A stretch of 64,000 nt of DNA from Stercorarius parasiticus (taxonomy: Eukaryota > Chordata > Aves > Charadriiformes > Stercorariidae): positions 381,303 through 445,302 of the forward strand of contig VWZL01001940.1 in NCBI GenBank assembly GCA_013396915.1. Reading direction: 5' to 3'. The notes beneath the pieces were generated by a model. It saw only the letters and a list, made by a program, of their open reading frames with translations. It had not been told where the DNA came from and ran no database searches. The translations under genes and the position numbers were made by a program. How positions within the stretch are numbered: the stretch's first letter is position 1; every line of letters begins with the position of its first letter. Below are positions 39,001-51,000 of the stretch, piece by piece.

Positions 39001-42000
39001 TGAAATGCCAAGTGCTTCACCTGGGAAAGAAAGGGCAGGAAGAAACAGGTGTGAGGACTGGATGGGGCAACACTCCCTCACACCTGCACACCACCCTGAC
39101 TCACGGACAGCACAGAGGGAGCCTGCAGTTGGGTCTGGCACTGCTCACCTGGTTAGTCACCTTTCCCTGGGGATAGAGGTGTTCAAGGTCAGGCTGGATG
39201 AGGCTTTGAACAGCCTGGTCTAATGGGAGGTGTCCCTGCCCAAGGCAGGGGGGTTGGAACTAGATGATCTTTAAGGTCCCTTCCAACCCAAACCATTCTA
39301 TGATTCTATGATATGCAGCTGGGTGGATTCAAGTGAGACAAGCCCATGTGGGTCTGCTACCCATACAACAACCACCAGGTCCCCTGGCTGTTAGCTACAT
39401 GCTCATCATCATCTGCCAGCTTACATGGCTGCCTTCACAAGCAGCGTTCTGGCTGGAAAGCAGCTCTGCAGAGGGAGACCTGGGGATCCTGGCAGGCACC
39501 AAGCTGACATGGCCAGACATGGCATGCAAGGACAGCAGTATCCTGAGCTGCATGAGGAGGAGGGTTGCCAGCAGGGGCAAGGAGGTGACCCTTACCCTCT
39601 GCTCTGCCTTGATGAGACACAGCTGAAGTGCTGAGCCAGGATCTTCTCAGCGGTGCGCAGTGACAGGGCAAGAGGCAACGGGCAAAAATTGAGATACGGT
39701 AAATACTGCTTCAACCTAAGAAAAAGCCTGTTTTACTGCAAAGCTGGTCAGATGTGGGGACAGATTCCCAGAGGGGCTGTGGAGTCTCCATCCTTGGAGA
39801 GATTCAAAACCCAACTGGACACGGCCCTGGGCAACCTGCTCTCGGGGGCGAAGGAGAAAGATGGTCTCCAGACATCCCTGCCAAACCTGATATTTCTGAT
39901 CCTGCAGTTCTGCTCTGCCCACACCGCTGTCCTACTACAATCAAAATGGTAAAACTTCTGGGTAAACAAAGTTCACTACTGAAATCATTAGAAATGCAGA
40001 GCCTGTGTGTTAGGAAGGCTTCATGGTGTGCTGGACCAGACTGATGAGGACAAAGACCTTAGGACTGTTCAACTCAGGGACCTTCAACCAAGCTGCCATT
40101 TAATCCCCATGTGATTTCCTGGTGAAAGGGTAGGGATACAGGGCTGCCATGTGGGCTGGTGGTGGGTGACAAGAATCTCTGGACAGTTGTGGGTTTTGGT
40201 GCACCTGCGGTGGGCCCACCGAGGAGGACAGTGGGATTACCGTGCTGTGCTATGTCATCCATGATGTCTGTAGCCAGCTGTTCCGCGGTGGTGCCGGTCT
40301 GTGCTCCCGCCTTGTCATCGATCAGCACGATTTGGATGAGGGGAGTGGAGCTTTGGGGTATGACTCCCAGGAAGGTCTGTGCTTTGTGCACCTTGGATAT
40401 GGCCATCCGCACCCCGGCGTACTTGGGCTTTTCAAAACACAAGGCAACACGCAAAGCCCATGAGAGCAGCAGGCAGAAATTAGTTACCTCTACAGACAGC
40501 CACCATGGATGTACCAGCAAGGCCCACCTGTAAATCTTCATGTGAGTCCCATCACAGAGCTGCCACCCCTGTTACCACAGTGCCATTGGGTTTCCCAAAT
40601 GAGAGGTTCATACCTCCCCTCCCTTCAAAGCTGTGACCAGCACCCAGCACGCAGTGTCCTCCCACGGAACCAAGCACGCCGAGAAAGCAATTTCATGTAG
40701 CACACCCATTAAATGCTGTATTAAGATGTGTGCAGCTGTAAGGAGGGCAGGCAGCAGGCTTTCAGCTCAGGATCAATAGAGCAATCCTCTGATATCGATC
40801 CTCCTGGTGTAACTCAGAACACGCCCACCCCCCCGGCAGCTCCCAGCCAAGAGGAGGGATGTCATGCTGCGTCTGACAAGCAGCAGCGTGGAGTGATACC
40901 TTGTAGACCATGCATCTGAGTGTTGACCAGTCCTGGTTACCCACACAGTGCTTGCCTACCGGGGAATCAAAAGCAGCCCAGCGTTGGGAATAGTCTCCTG
41001 GAGCCCGCAGGATGTGCTGCAGCAGGTTTGCATGATCCCAGCCACATGGGCTGACCTCCCATGTTATCTCGACCTGCCCTCCTGGCTGATCTCCTGTGTT
41101 TTCTAGATCAGGGTTTCCAGCAAGCCCCCTCGCACCCTTCATCATCTGCACACCGGCAGCTGTTCCTGCCCCGCGTTGAGGGGGGCAGCGTGGCTGTGGT
41201 GGGGAGCAAGGGAGGCTGCGCCAGCCCCCATGGCAAGTTGGCACATCCAACAGGCCAGATGTGGGGGGTGAGCCCTGCGGGGTGGGGAGCGAGGCTGAAC
41301 CCCCTGCATCGCTGGGACTGCCTACCCCTCCAGACAGCCACACCAGCATCAAGTCACCAACAGACACGGCCGGTGGCTTGTGGTTTCATTAGCCCCTCCC
41401 AACCCGGTGGGTTGACGTACCTGGCTCAGCAGGGCTTGGACCAGTCTGTCCTGGTACTTCTGCAGGTCAAAATCAGGAGTGAAATCCAGGTTAACGGTGG
41501 CTCCTGCAGCATAGAAACAGACAGACATGACATTGCCACTGAGCCCAGGCAGAGAGCACAGCTCTGACTGCCCCAAAAGGCACTGGGGATCCTTCAGTAC
41601 CTCCATGCAACTGGTCTGGAGAGGTGGCTCCACAGCCTTGTCTGAGGACCTCTGCCCCAGGAAATATCTCCCTCCCTCGCTGGTCTTTTTATCAGCTGGG
41701 TTTGATGAAAGGCTTTTGGTTTCCACCATATTCCAGAAAGAAGCTTTCCCTGGAAAGTTTTGTCCCACATATCCCTCAGGGAAGCTCTGCCTGTGTTTGG
41801 TTTTGGGGCTGCAAGGCTGCGATTCAGCAACGCTATCTGGGCATTGGAGGCAAGGCAACAAGGAGGGGTCACCTGCGCTCCCCGTACCGCTGCAATGCAG
41901 TCCTTGGGTCAAATACTTTCCTTAGGAAAAATGCAAGTAAGCATCTTTTGAAATACTATATTGTCCTAAAGGCTTTAAGAGGCTCTGATTTCAGGAGCAT

Positions 42001-45000
42001 GTCAGAGGAACATATGGTCCCATTTTAACGAATTTGGTATGATATATCAAATATGATATACCAAATATCTAGGTACAATTGTGCATGAAAAATTCCCCTT
42101 AACAACCTTCCAGGTAAATTAATGGAGAAGCGCCCATTGCAGAGGGAATGCTGTCAATCTGCATGTTTTTGTTTTAAATGAAATGAAACAAACTTGCTGT
42201 TGGAAAGCTGACATTACGGTGAAAAAGGTGCACTTGCCCTGAGTGTTTTCCGCTGCATAGACTCAGCAGAGCTCTATTAGCTTGACAAGATGTGACATCC
42301 TGACAGGATAAACCAGAGGCAGGGACAAAGGGCTGCACCTCAGAACAGGCTCCCAAAAGCCAGGCTGATGCTTCAGAGCAGTGCCCTGGTAGGGTGGCAC
42401 GTGGGATGTGGATGAGACCTGCGGATGGGACCCTCGGATGGGACCCGTGGGAGCAGTGATACAACAAAACTTCAGCCCACGACCAGCAGCACCCTCTGCA
42501 CCCAGCTTTCCCCCACGGAGCCAGGGGAAGGGGGCTGGGACAGCCAGCATGGTGGGGAGGAGTAGGACTGTGCCCCCCACTCACCGCAGACCTGGCAGCA
42601 GTGGCCGAGGGGCTGCAAAGGGCTCTGGCACGTCACCGCTGGGCACTGCCTCCCCAACGCCCCGCGCAGGGCCGCGCAGATGCGGTGGCCATCCTAAAGA
42701 AGAGCAGGACAGCATCAGTTCTTCGTCCCTCCCTCGCCCCCTCTCCCCCCGCCCCAAATTGCAATGGCAACCCCCTAAATTGCAACAAGGAGGACTCACC
42801 AGGGCATTCCCACAGGCACAGCCGGACTTGTCGGGACAGCCGGTGCCCGTCACCTGCAGAGTGCCATTGCCGTGAAACTGCAGCGGGGCGGAGGGACCCC
42901 GCAGGTACCCGGCCCAGGCCTCGGGGCTGCTGAGCTCCTGTGGGGGGAAGAGCAGCAAAGCGAGTGAGAATCCCCAGCCAGCTCCCAGCACTGTCGCCAG
43001 GCACCGGGCCGTGCCACCTGGGTGCCCGTTGCCCTTTCCAATGGCCAGCTTGGGGCAGCCCCACTGCAGGCAGTGAGCACATCAGGAAAATCCTGCCACT
43101 TTCTTTTCCTGTCCCCTGCTTTTCCATGGGGCTGGCAGAAAATCATTTCCTAATTTAAAACCAAAAAAAAGAAAAGACTACAAATAAATCATGAGATGTC
43201 CGGGCTTTTTTTCTTCTTGTTTTCTCTCTTTCTGATGGAATTCAATTTATCGTCTTTTAAGTACAGGAGGAAGGGGCTGGATCTAAGGTGTTTTCCTTCA
43301 ATCTGGGAAGCGCTTCAGTGAGCTCGGTATTAGCAAAAGCTGAACTGGACTAACCAGCCTTGTCCTACCAAGCTGATGGTAAGTCCCTCACCTACTGCCT
43401 TCCATGGGAGGCTCCTCCATGCCCTGGCACAGCAGGAGGATTTCTCAGCCGCTGGGGTGCAAATACCCCACCCAGAGCAAGGAGCAGGCTGTCTTCAAAG
43501 GGGCAAAGTATCTTATAAGGTCAGTTCTTAAGAAATATGCTATAATCACAGAAATAAAAAGCACCTTTTCTTTCCATCTCATCATTCAGCAGCAGCCTCC
43601 ACCCCAGGGCATGGCCAGCTGCGGTCCCTGGGGGGGTAGATTTGGCAGGGGGGATGATGTACGTGGGGTGGTCCTCAGGCATCAGTGGGACCAGCATCAC
43701 TCCGAGCATCCAGGACCACCCACTTCGGCATCCCTGAGGCTACGCATGCCCCAGGTGAGCTCCATCGGGGTCCTACCTTGTCCAGACTCACCTGCACCCC
43801 CCTGGACACTGACTGAGGTTATTACTCACAAAACAGTTACCTAATCCCTGTCCCCAAAATGGCAGATCTCAGGCAGCGCAGCAGTAGAAATAATAAATAA
43901 CTTATGAAATGTCTGCCGCATTTCCCACTCCTGGAAGGAGCCTGTGTTTACCGCTGCAGTGCCTGGGATCTTTCACTCCTCCGACCGGCGAGGGACAGGG
44001 CTCGTCGTGTGCCTGATTCCCGGGCTGAAGCACAGCAGGCTGCCAGCCTTTCTATAATTATCCCTCCGATCAATTAAAAAGCGGTACCAAAGCAAAGCTG
44101 GGAGATGATCACAGGGCCACGGGCCGTGTTAAGGTCAGGGACGGGAGGGAGGTGACCCCAGAGGGTCCCTGAGCAGCATGGTTGCAGACAAGTGCCTGCA
44201 AAGGCGGCAGCCCCTGGGTGCTGGAGAAGATGCCATTTGCTGGTAGTTTGACTCGTGCACGTTGGCCTTTTTTTTTTCCAGTATGAACAGTGTGATGGCC
44301 TGTGCTCCCACGCCGCAGGGAGGGAGATGATAAACTGGTAGAGGAAAAAAGTCACTGAGACCATCCACAGCAGCAGCAGCAGCATCCCATGAAGATGCAG
44401 CACCGTGGGAGTGCCCCGTCTCCCCACGCAGCCCCGCTCCTCCATCCCCGGCTGGTCCTTCCTCTCCTGACCTACTTTGGGGCTGTGGCGAGGAGGCGTC
44501 GAGCTGGTTTCTCATCTCCCCCACATTACCTGGCCCATGAGAGAGATGCTGCGGAGATGAATCACTCGCCGCGATGAGTCGACGTTTACCCGGAAGGAGG
44601 TTTCGGGCTGGAAGATAACATCGTCGTAGCGGCATGGGACACGTTCCTCATCCACGGAAAAGATGCGCCCGCCCAGGTCAAGCTCCCTGCCAGGGGACAG
44701 AGCCTGCCACAGCGTGGGGTTGAACCACGTGTGCTGCTCAGCATCGGCGAACTTCACTGTTGCACCTGGAAAAGCAGCAGGAAAGGTTGAGCATGACCCG
44801 GACCCAAATCTGCAGCCCTGATGGATGCTTCTGCGTTGGTAAAACCAGTGAGATCTTGGCCAGAAGAGGAGGAACTCACTCCACGGGCAGGGAGCAAAGG
44901 GCCAGCCCTGACATCACCTTCCCTGGCAGCCACCGCAGGCACCTCCTGGAGCCTTGCAGAATCTCAGCAAAGCTTTCCAGGGCTCATGGCTGAGGTCTCA

Positions 45001-48000
45001 GCAGCTCAGCCCAGACCCCACTTCTGGTTGCAGGTCTCCAACCCCAGATCCCACATTTTTGCCCCGCTTCTTTAAAGCTCACCCTTATGGTTTAAGGAGG
45101 AAAACAGCCGTGGAGCCTAAATGCTGAATATCAGCTAAAGGAGATAAAAATGGGTATGATAATTCATGTCCCAGTTTCCAAGCAGCCTGGCAGGCCTGCA
45201 GAAACGTGACCAGCCCAGTTCCCCGCAGCGGGTAACCCCGAAACCAGTGCACCATTTAACCATTAATTATTTAACCATTAACTATTTCCCTGCTGGTCAC
45301 AGTATCATCACACAGTGATGCCCTGCTTCCTTCTCGCCCTTCCCCAACAGCCGAACCTTTACCGATTCAGCTGTCAAACGAGCGTTTATTGACTGAATTA
45401 TTTGCATTCATTTTAAAATCATGCTTTTAAAAGATCCATTTGTGAAAGTTGCCCCAGAAACTCCTCTTGATTTCAGGGGAGCAGCACATGGTCAGAAGGA
45501 AAAGCTCAGTGCAAGGCGGGGGCAGCTGCCGGAGCAGCCCTGATGGGGGGCAAACAGCCCCAGTGAGGAAAAATGATAGGGCTGAAGGATTTCGGAGTGG
45601 CTCTGGACAGCCTGATGCTGCAGTCCCTCCTCCAGGCAGACCTGCTTGCACTTTTTCTCTCTTCTTTCTCTTTTTTTTGCCGGTCAGAGTACAGGCACAC
45701 ACGTTCCGCTTGGACTCTTCCTTTCCTGCAGCCGAACTAAAAAGTTACTTGCCACTGAAAGCGTTAAGTAGCTTGTAAAATACCCCAAAATACCTCTCCC
45801 TAGCAAACAGCTTTCAGGTTTGCAGGCACTGATGAAACAAACCCGCCTCAATCATGGCAAACCTGGGCTGGAGGCTACGAGGGGAGGGAAGGATGCTCTC
45901 GCGCCGAAATGCCTGTGTGCATTGGGCCAAAGGCCAGCTCGCCGCGATGGCTGCGGTTCAGCTCGCCAGCATGTAATTCCTAACCAGTCTTCTTTAGAAA
46001 TACCATGGCAAAGAAAATGAGGGCTTTGATGTGGCTGCATGCTTAATAGGCAGGGTAAAATACAAACAATATTTGCCTCTCTGCTACAACTTCAAAGGCT
46101 TCCCTACTATAATTACTTTTTTAGAAGACAGGTGATCTAGCAGGAAGAAAAGATCTGATGTGAGGGAGGTCATCAAAGAAAAGGCAGGTATTAAAAGAGG
46201 AGTGATTCACTTTGCTCTGAGGTGGGACAGCAAAGACCTTTGTAGAAGTGTTGGGGCTGAATTTGCATGATTATTCAGGGGCTGATGGGCTGACTGGGCT
46301 GGGCATAAAATACCTGAGTCACAGCCTGGATCCCAGCTGCCATCGAAAGCTGCAAATCCTGCGCCAGACGCCAGCACGAATTCTCCATTCAGGGGCAGGT
46401 ACTAGACGAAGGGATTCAGAGTATTACTGTGCGGTCCTGCTGCCAGCCACCCAGGCTTGTAATCAAACAACAGTGCTAATTATTAGGCTGCCTATTACAC
46501 TCGCTGTCTCTGAGGCACTTTACAGTCATTAGGAGTTACCCTCGCCGTGCCCCGTGTTAATGGGAAAGTATCAGCTCCCGTTTTTACAGATGGGGATGCT
46601 GCAATGGGGCGAGGCAGTTTGACATTATCTTCCAGTAACACAGAAACGCATGAAGCTTTCAGGGAAGCAAGAACAAGGGAAAAGCAAAATAAACTCTTTC
46701 GACAGCTCCTTCCTCCTCTTGCACACCCACTCCCAGCAGCTCAGGAATGACTTTATACATCAGTGTGCCATGAAAAACCCAACCTTACTCTGCAAGTGCC
46801 CAGAGGTCGCCTTGCTTAGTGGGTTCCCACCTCCAGGGGCTGAGCTTGCCCCACAAAAAATAACTCAGGAGCCCACGAAACGCTTGGAGAGGCGTCAGAT
46901 AGTGGAGTTGTGCTCAGTGCGAGCTAAGGAAAGGACACAGCAGTGGTTGGTGCAGCTTGCCATAGCTAGACCTTCTTGTACCCACTAGGTAGGACATCAC
47001 TAGCAGGTAGTCAGGGTCACCACGCTTGCTTGGCTTCATTGTGGCCAGGCTTCTGCTCTGGGGCATGAGGACAAGCCTCAACAGGCGCAGCTCTGCCACA
47101 GAGGCCCTTCTGGCAGGGAGCTGTGGCTACCTGGGTCACCAGCCAGCACTGCTGACTCTGGGACAGGCCTTGGCAAACGACTAAGCCAAGCAACTTGTTC
47201 ACAGCACATGGGTTGTTCAGCCCAGCCCATTTTATTTTCCATTTAGAAGCTACCAATGAGACAATCAGGTTTTCTCCCAATATTTTCACATGTCAAGGAG
47301 TGATGTTCAAGGCTACCTTCTCCTTTAACGCAGTCTATCCAGGGTTTTAGCATCGCTCCCCAGACAGCAGTTGGAAGTCCTCCAGGACTGCGTTGTGCCA
47401 ATGCACTGGGTCCTCTGCTCAGGCAGAAGCAAGTTAGGTGGGGCTTTAAGGTTTCATCTACTAAATTGGTCTTTAAATATGTATGTAGGTTAGAGAAAGC
47501 AAGATTTATGAATGACTGCTGCAGGTGGCTGCAATAGCTCTCTGTCCTTGGGGCAGCCTTGCCTGAGGATGCTCTGTCCCACACAGGGACCACCTTGCAG
47601 GGAGGTTGGACACGGCAAAAAGCTCCTCATCCCCAAGCTGTAGGCAGCTGTTTAGAAGTTTAATGCCTTGGTTGGGAGGTGCTTTGAAGGCCATAGCTTA
47701 TGTCCCCCTCTTGGTTCAGGAACTGTGAGAAGCCAGGTTGGAGAGCAGAGGGTGGCTACCACCGAGAAGAGCCCTGCAGTGCACAACCTACTTCAGACCC
47801 GGCAATGTCATACATTGGGCTGGAAAAAAGGGGATGAATAGCTGAGGTCTGGGCAACGTCTGCCCCAAGGGTATGGAGTCTCCCCAGTGGCCAGGAAGAG
47901 GCTTTTGCGCATGGACACTGCTCCATAAGACCGTTGCCTGTGTCACACCTAACTGGAAATGGCACCATCGTGTTCTCTGAATTTCTATTACCCTTGAGTA

Positions 48001-51000
48001 AAGCCAATTTTTCCAATACGGAAGCACTGAAAGAGGCTGAAAGGTGTGCCAGGATATGAATGGCAACGTGCCCTTTAGCTGCAGATATAAAAGCTGTGTT
48101 TACTGATGTTTTGAGGCTCAGGACTTGGCCTGCTTTGAGCTGGGCAAGATCTATGCTACCAGCATCTTTCACAAGGTGCTTCACTTCAGAAGTGCCCTGG
48201 CTTGCTTTCCTGTGAGCCCACACAGGAATGGGCAGTGGGACACTTTGGAGCAGTCAGCTAATGCCTATACCCAGGGCAGGTACCAGCAGCACTGCAGACC
48301 AAGTCCCTTCCCCCAAACCTGCTGGGCCATTTCAGGGTAGCCCCTCACCATTGTCTCTTGCCCAGTTTGCAGGTTGCCGCCCTGCAGCTGTGCATGATTG
48401 TTCAGCCTGGAGAAGAGAAGGCTCCAGGGAAATCTTATAGCAGCCTTCCAGTACCAAAAGGGGGCCTACAGGAAGGATGGTGGGGGGGGACTCTTTATCA
48501 GGGAGTGGAGCGATAGGACGAGGGGTAACGGTTTTAAACTGAAAGAGGGGAAACTTAGATTCGATATTAGGAAGAAATTCTTTATGTGAGGGTGGTGAGG
48601 CACTGGAACAGGCTGCCCAGAGAAGCTGTGGATGCTCCATCCCTGGAAGTGTTCAAGGGATGAGGCTTTGAGCAGCCTGGTCTAGTGGGAGGTGTCCCTG
48701 GCCATGGCAGGGGGCTGGAACTGGGTGCTCTTTAAGGTCCCTTCCAACCCAAACCATTCTATGATTCTATGATGGGGGTGAGCAGAAAGGGTGGCAGGGA
48801 GAGATGGCTGCTGGGGTCCAGCTGAGCTGCTCAGAGTGGTGGGGTTTTGAATGTGATGTGGTGGATCGTTTCACTAATGCAGGGTACCAGCTCTTTACAG
48901 CAGTCACCTGTGGGCACTCTGGCTGATAGCTGCAGGGGTCTTTGGGTGGAGGAACAAAACTCAGACAGCAGCTGCTGGTGACAGGTGACACAGCAGGGTG
49001 TGGAATTTGGATAATGAGGTGAAGTCTCTGTGCTCAAAGAGCAATTAAGACTGACTTTGCTAGCTCTTGTGCAACCCAGGAGAGTGAAGGCTTGTCTGGC
49101 TATCACAGGATACATAAATAACGGGGTAGTCTTGGGGAGCCAGGACAGCCCTGCTTTTCATCAGCAGAGACAGTAAAATCAAGATAACAGAGACTTTGTG
49201 TAGCTCTTTGTTTCCTTGAGAGGCTACCATGCCCGGTAATTGACCTTTGCCTCATTACCTGTGAAATGCATATTGAAGTTGACACCCCTGTATATGCTAA
49301 TGAAGATTTTAGAGATCACGCTAAACATACATGACTATAGCACTCGTCTCTCCACCCAAATCATACTACGTGTCACCTAGGGGAGGGAAACCTCGTAATT
49401 TTGGGGATAAAAGGATGGAGAAAATGACTGTTAAATTGGGAGAGAAGAAACTTGATACCTGATGGATCAGTCGACGGGCTGTGTTCTCTTCCTCCACCCC
49501 AGGCAGGGATGCCTTTCTGGGTAATGCTGCGCCTTTCACCCTCTGGGGAATGTTACCCCAGATTGTTGTACTAGCATTATTTTTGCTAGCAGTATTAACC
49601 TTAAGTAATTAGCGCTGTTGTAGTTAGTGAATTTATCAACGGCAATCTCGAATCTGCGACTGTCGCTCTCAATAAAATAACTGATTTCGATTATTTGTGA
49701 ATCTGATTCAGTGAAAGTCCTTTGGTGGGACTCTGATAGAAAATCAGTGAAAGTCCTGGGACTCTGACAGACAAATATCGGAACTACAGTCCTTTTAATG
49801 TGACACAGGGCCATGACTGGCTGGCCTCTGCTTGCTTTCCCAGGGTGCAGAAGTTGGCATTTGTGAGTGTTGTGGCTGGATCAAGACCACTGGCTTGGGA
49901 AGTCCCTGCCGCTAATTCCTGCCTGCCTGACAGCTCTTTCCCCTGTAGTTACCAAACACTTGGACTATGTCTGTGGGTTGCAGCTTCCCAAACACCCTGC
50001 GGTGGCCATGCAGGGCACAATGAGCTTTCCTGTCCAGGGAGTTTGGTGGACACACTGAGTTAAGTGTGGCAAGAGTGGGGATGAGGTGGGTTTTCTCAGT
50101 TAGAGCTACACACACGTGTGCACACAGAGATCCACAAATGCTGGTCCAATGACCAACCGAGGTCACATCCTTCTATGCCTGGGGATGCCCAGGTGAGCGG
50201 GGTCTGGATGCGGTGTGGAGCAGATGCAGGGTCCACAGTGCAGGGCACCAATCCTGCCCACGGGAAGAGGAGGAACAAAACACCTCGTGCTAAACCTGAC
50301 CCATGCCTGCAGGGCTCAGGAGACACTGCCCTCCGGGCTCTCTGGAGAAGACTCAGCTTCTCCAGCTAGCACTGGAGATGCCCTTCCACCACTGAGGCCG
50401 AAACCCCAGGCTGGTTGGACTTCCCAAGCCCAGAGGAAGCTGTCCACGTGAGTGTGAGTGTGAGTGTGGCAGGGAAATGAGAGTCCCACAGGACACAAGG
50501 TGTCCCACCTGCTGACTCCTTCACCCTCTGCACCCTCTGGGACTGCCCAAACACTGTTAGTACCAGCCCTGGAATTAAAATACAACACAACGCGATGCGA
50601 GCTGGGGGATGGAGGCACCTCATCTCCACAAACATGAAGTGCAAGAATAGTCCTGCACTTCTGCTTCAGAGCAGGAATTTCTTAGACTGGCCCCCGCAGC
50701 TACAGCTCCTCGCCCACCAAGGTGGACAGGTTGCACATCCACCACCAGCCCGCCACAAGATACGTGCCACTGGGCAGCATTTCAGAAGTGGCTCTGTCAT
50801 CCAGTGGACCTTAGTTTGCAAATAATTCTCCCTTTCTTTTTTCCTAACGTAAGTTAAGCATCTCAGCTCACTGCAGAGGACAAGCAGAGGCTCCAGTTGG
50901 GCAGTGGCATTCTGCATTTGGGAGTTTAGTATAGAAATTGCATATAGGCTGGGCCATTTTCCAAGTACATTTTGAACTGAGCAATGACATGTACCAAAGG

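Noticed and set aside
44869..44945. Candidate AMN exon with a strong gtgagt donor at 44871-44876 on the - strand
   Set aside because: Its translation does not match the expected LPLxGExVLASGAGF segment, and the true 88-nt exon 4 was found at 46314-46401.
45880..46000. GEL-containing frame on the - strand considered for AMN exon 4
   Set aside because: No donor at the needed position and no similarity beyond two short GEL matches.
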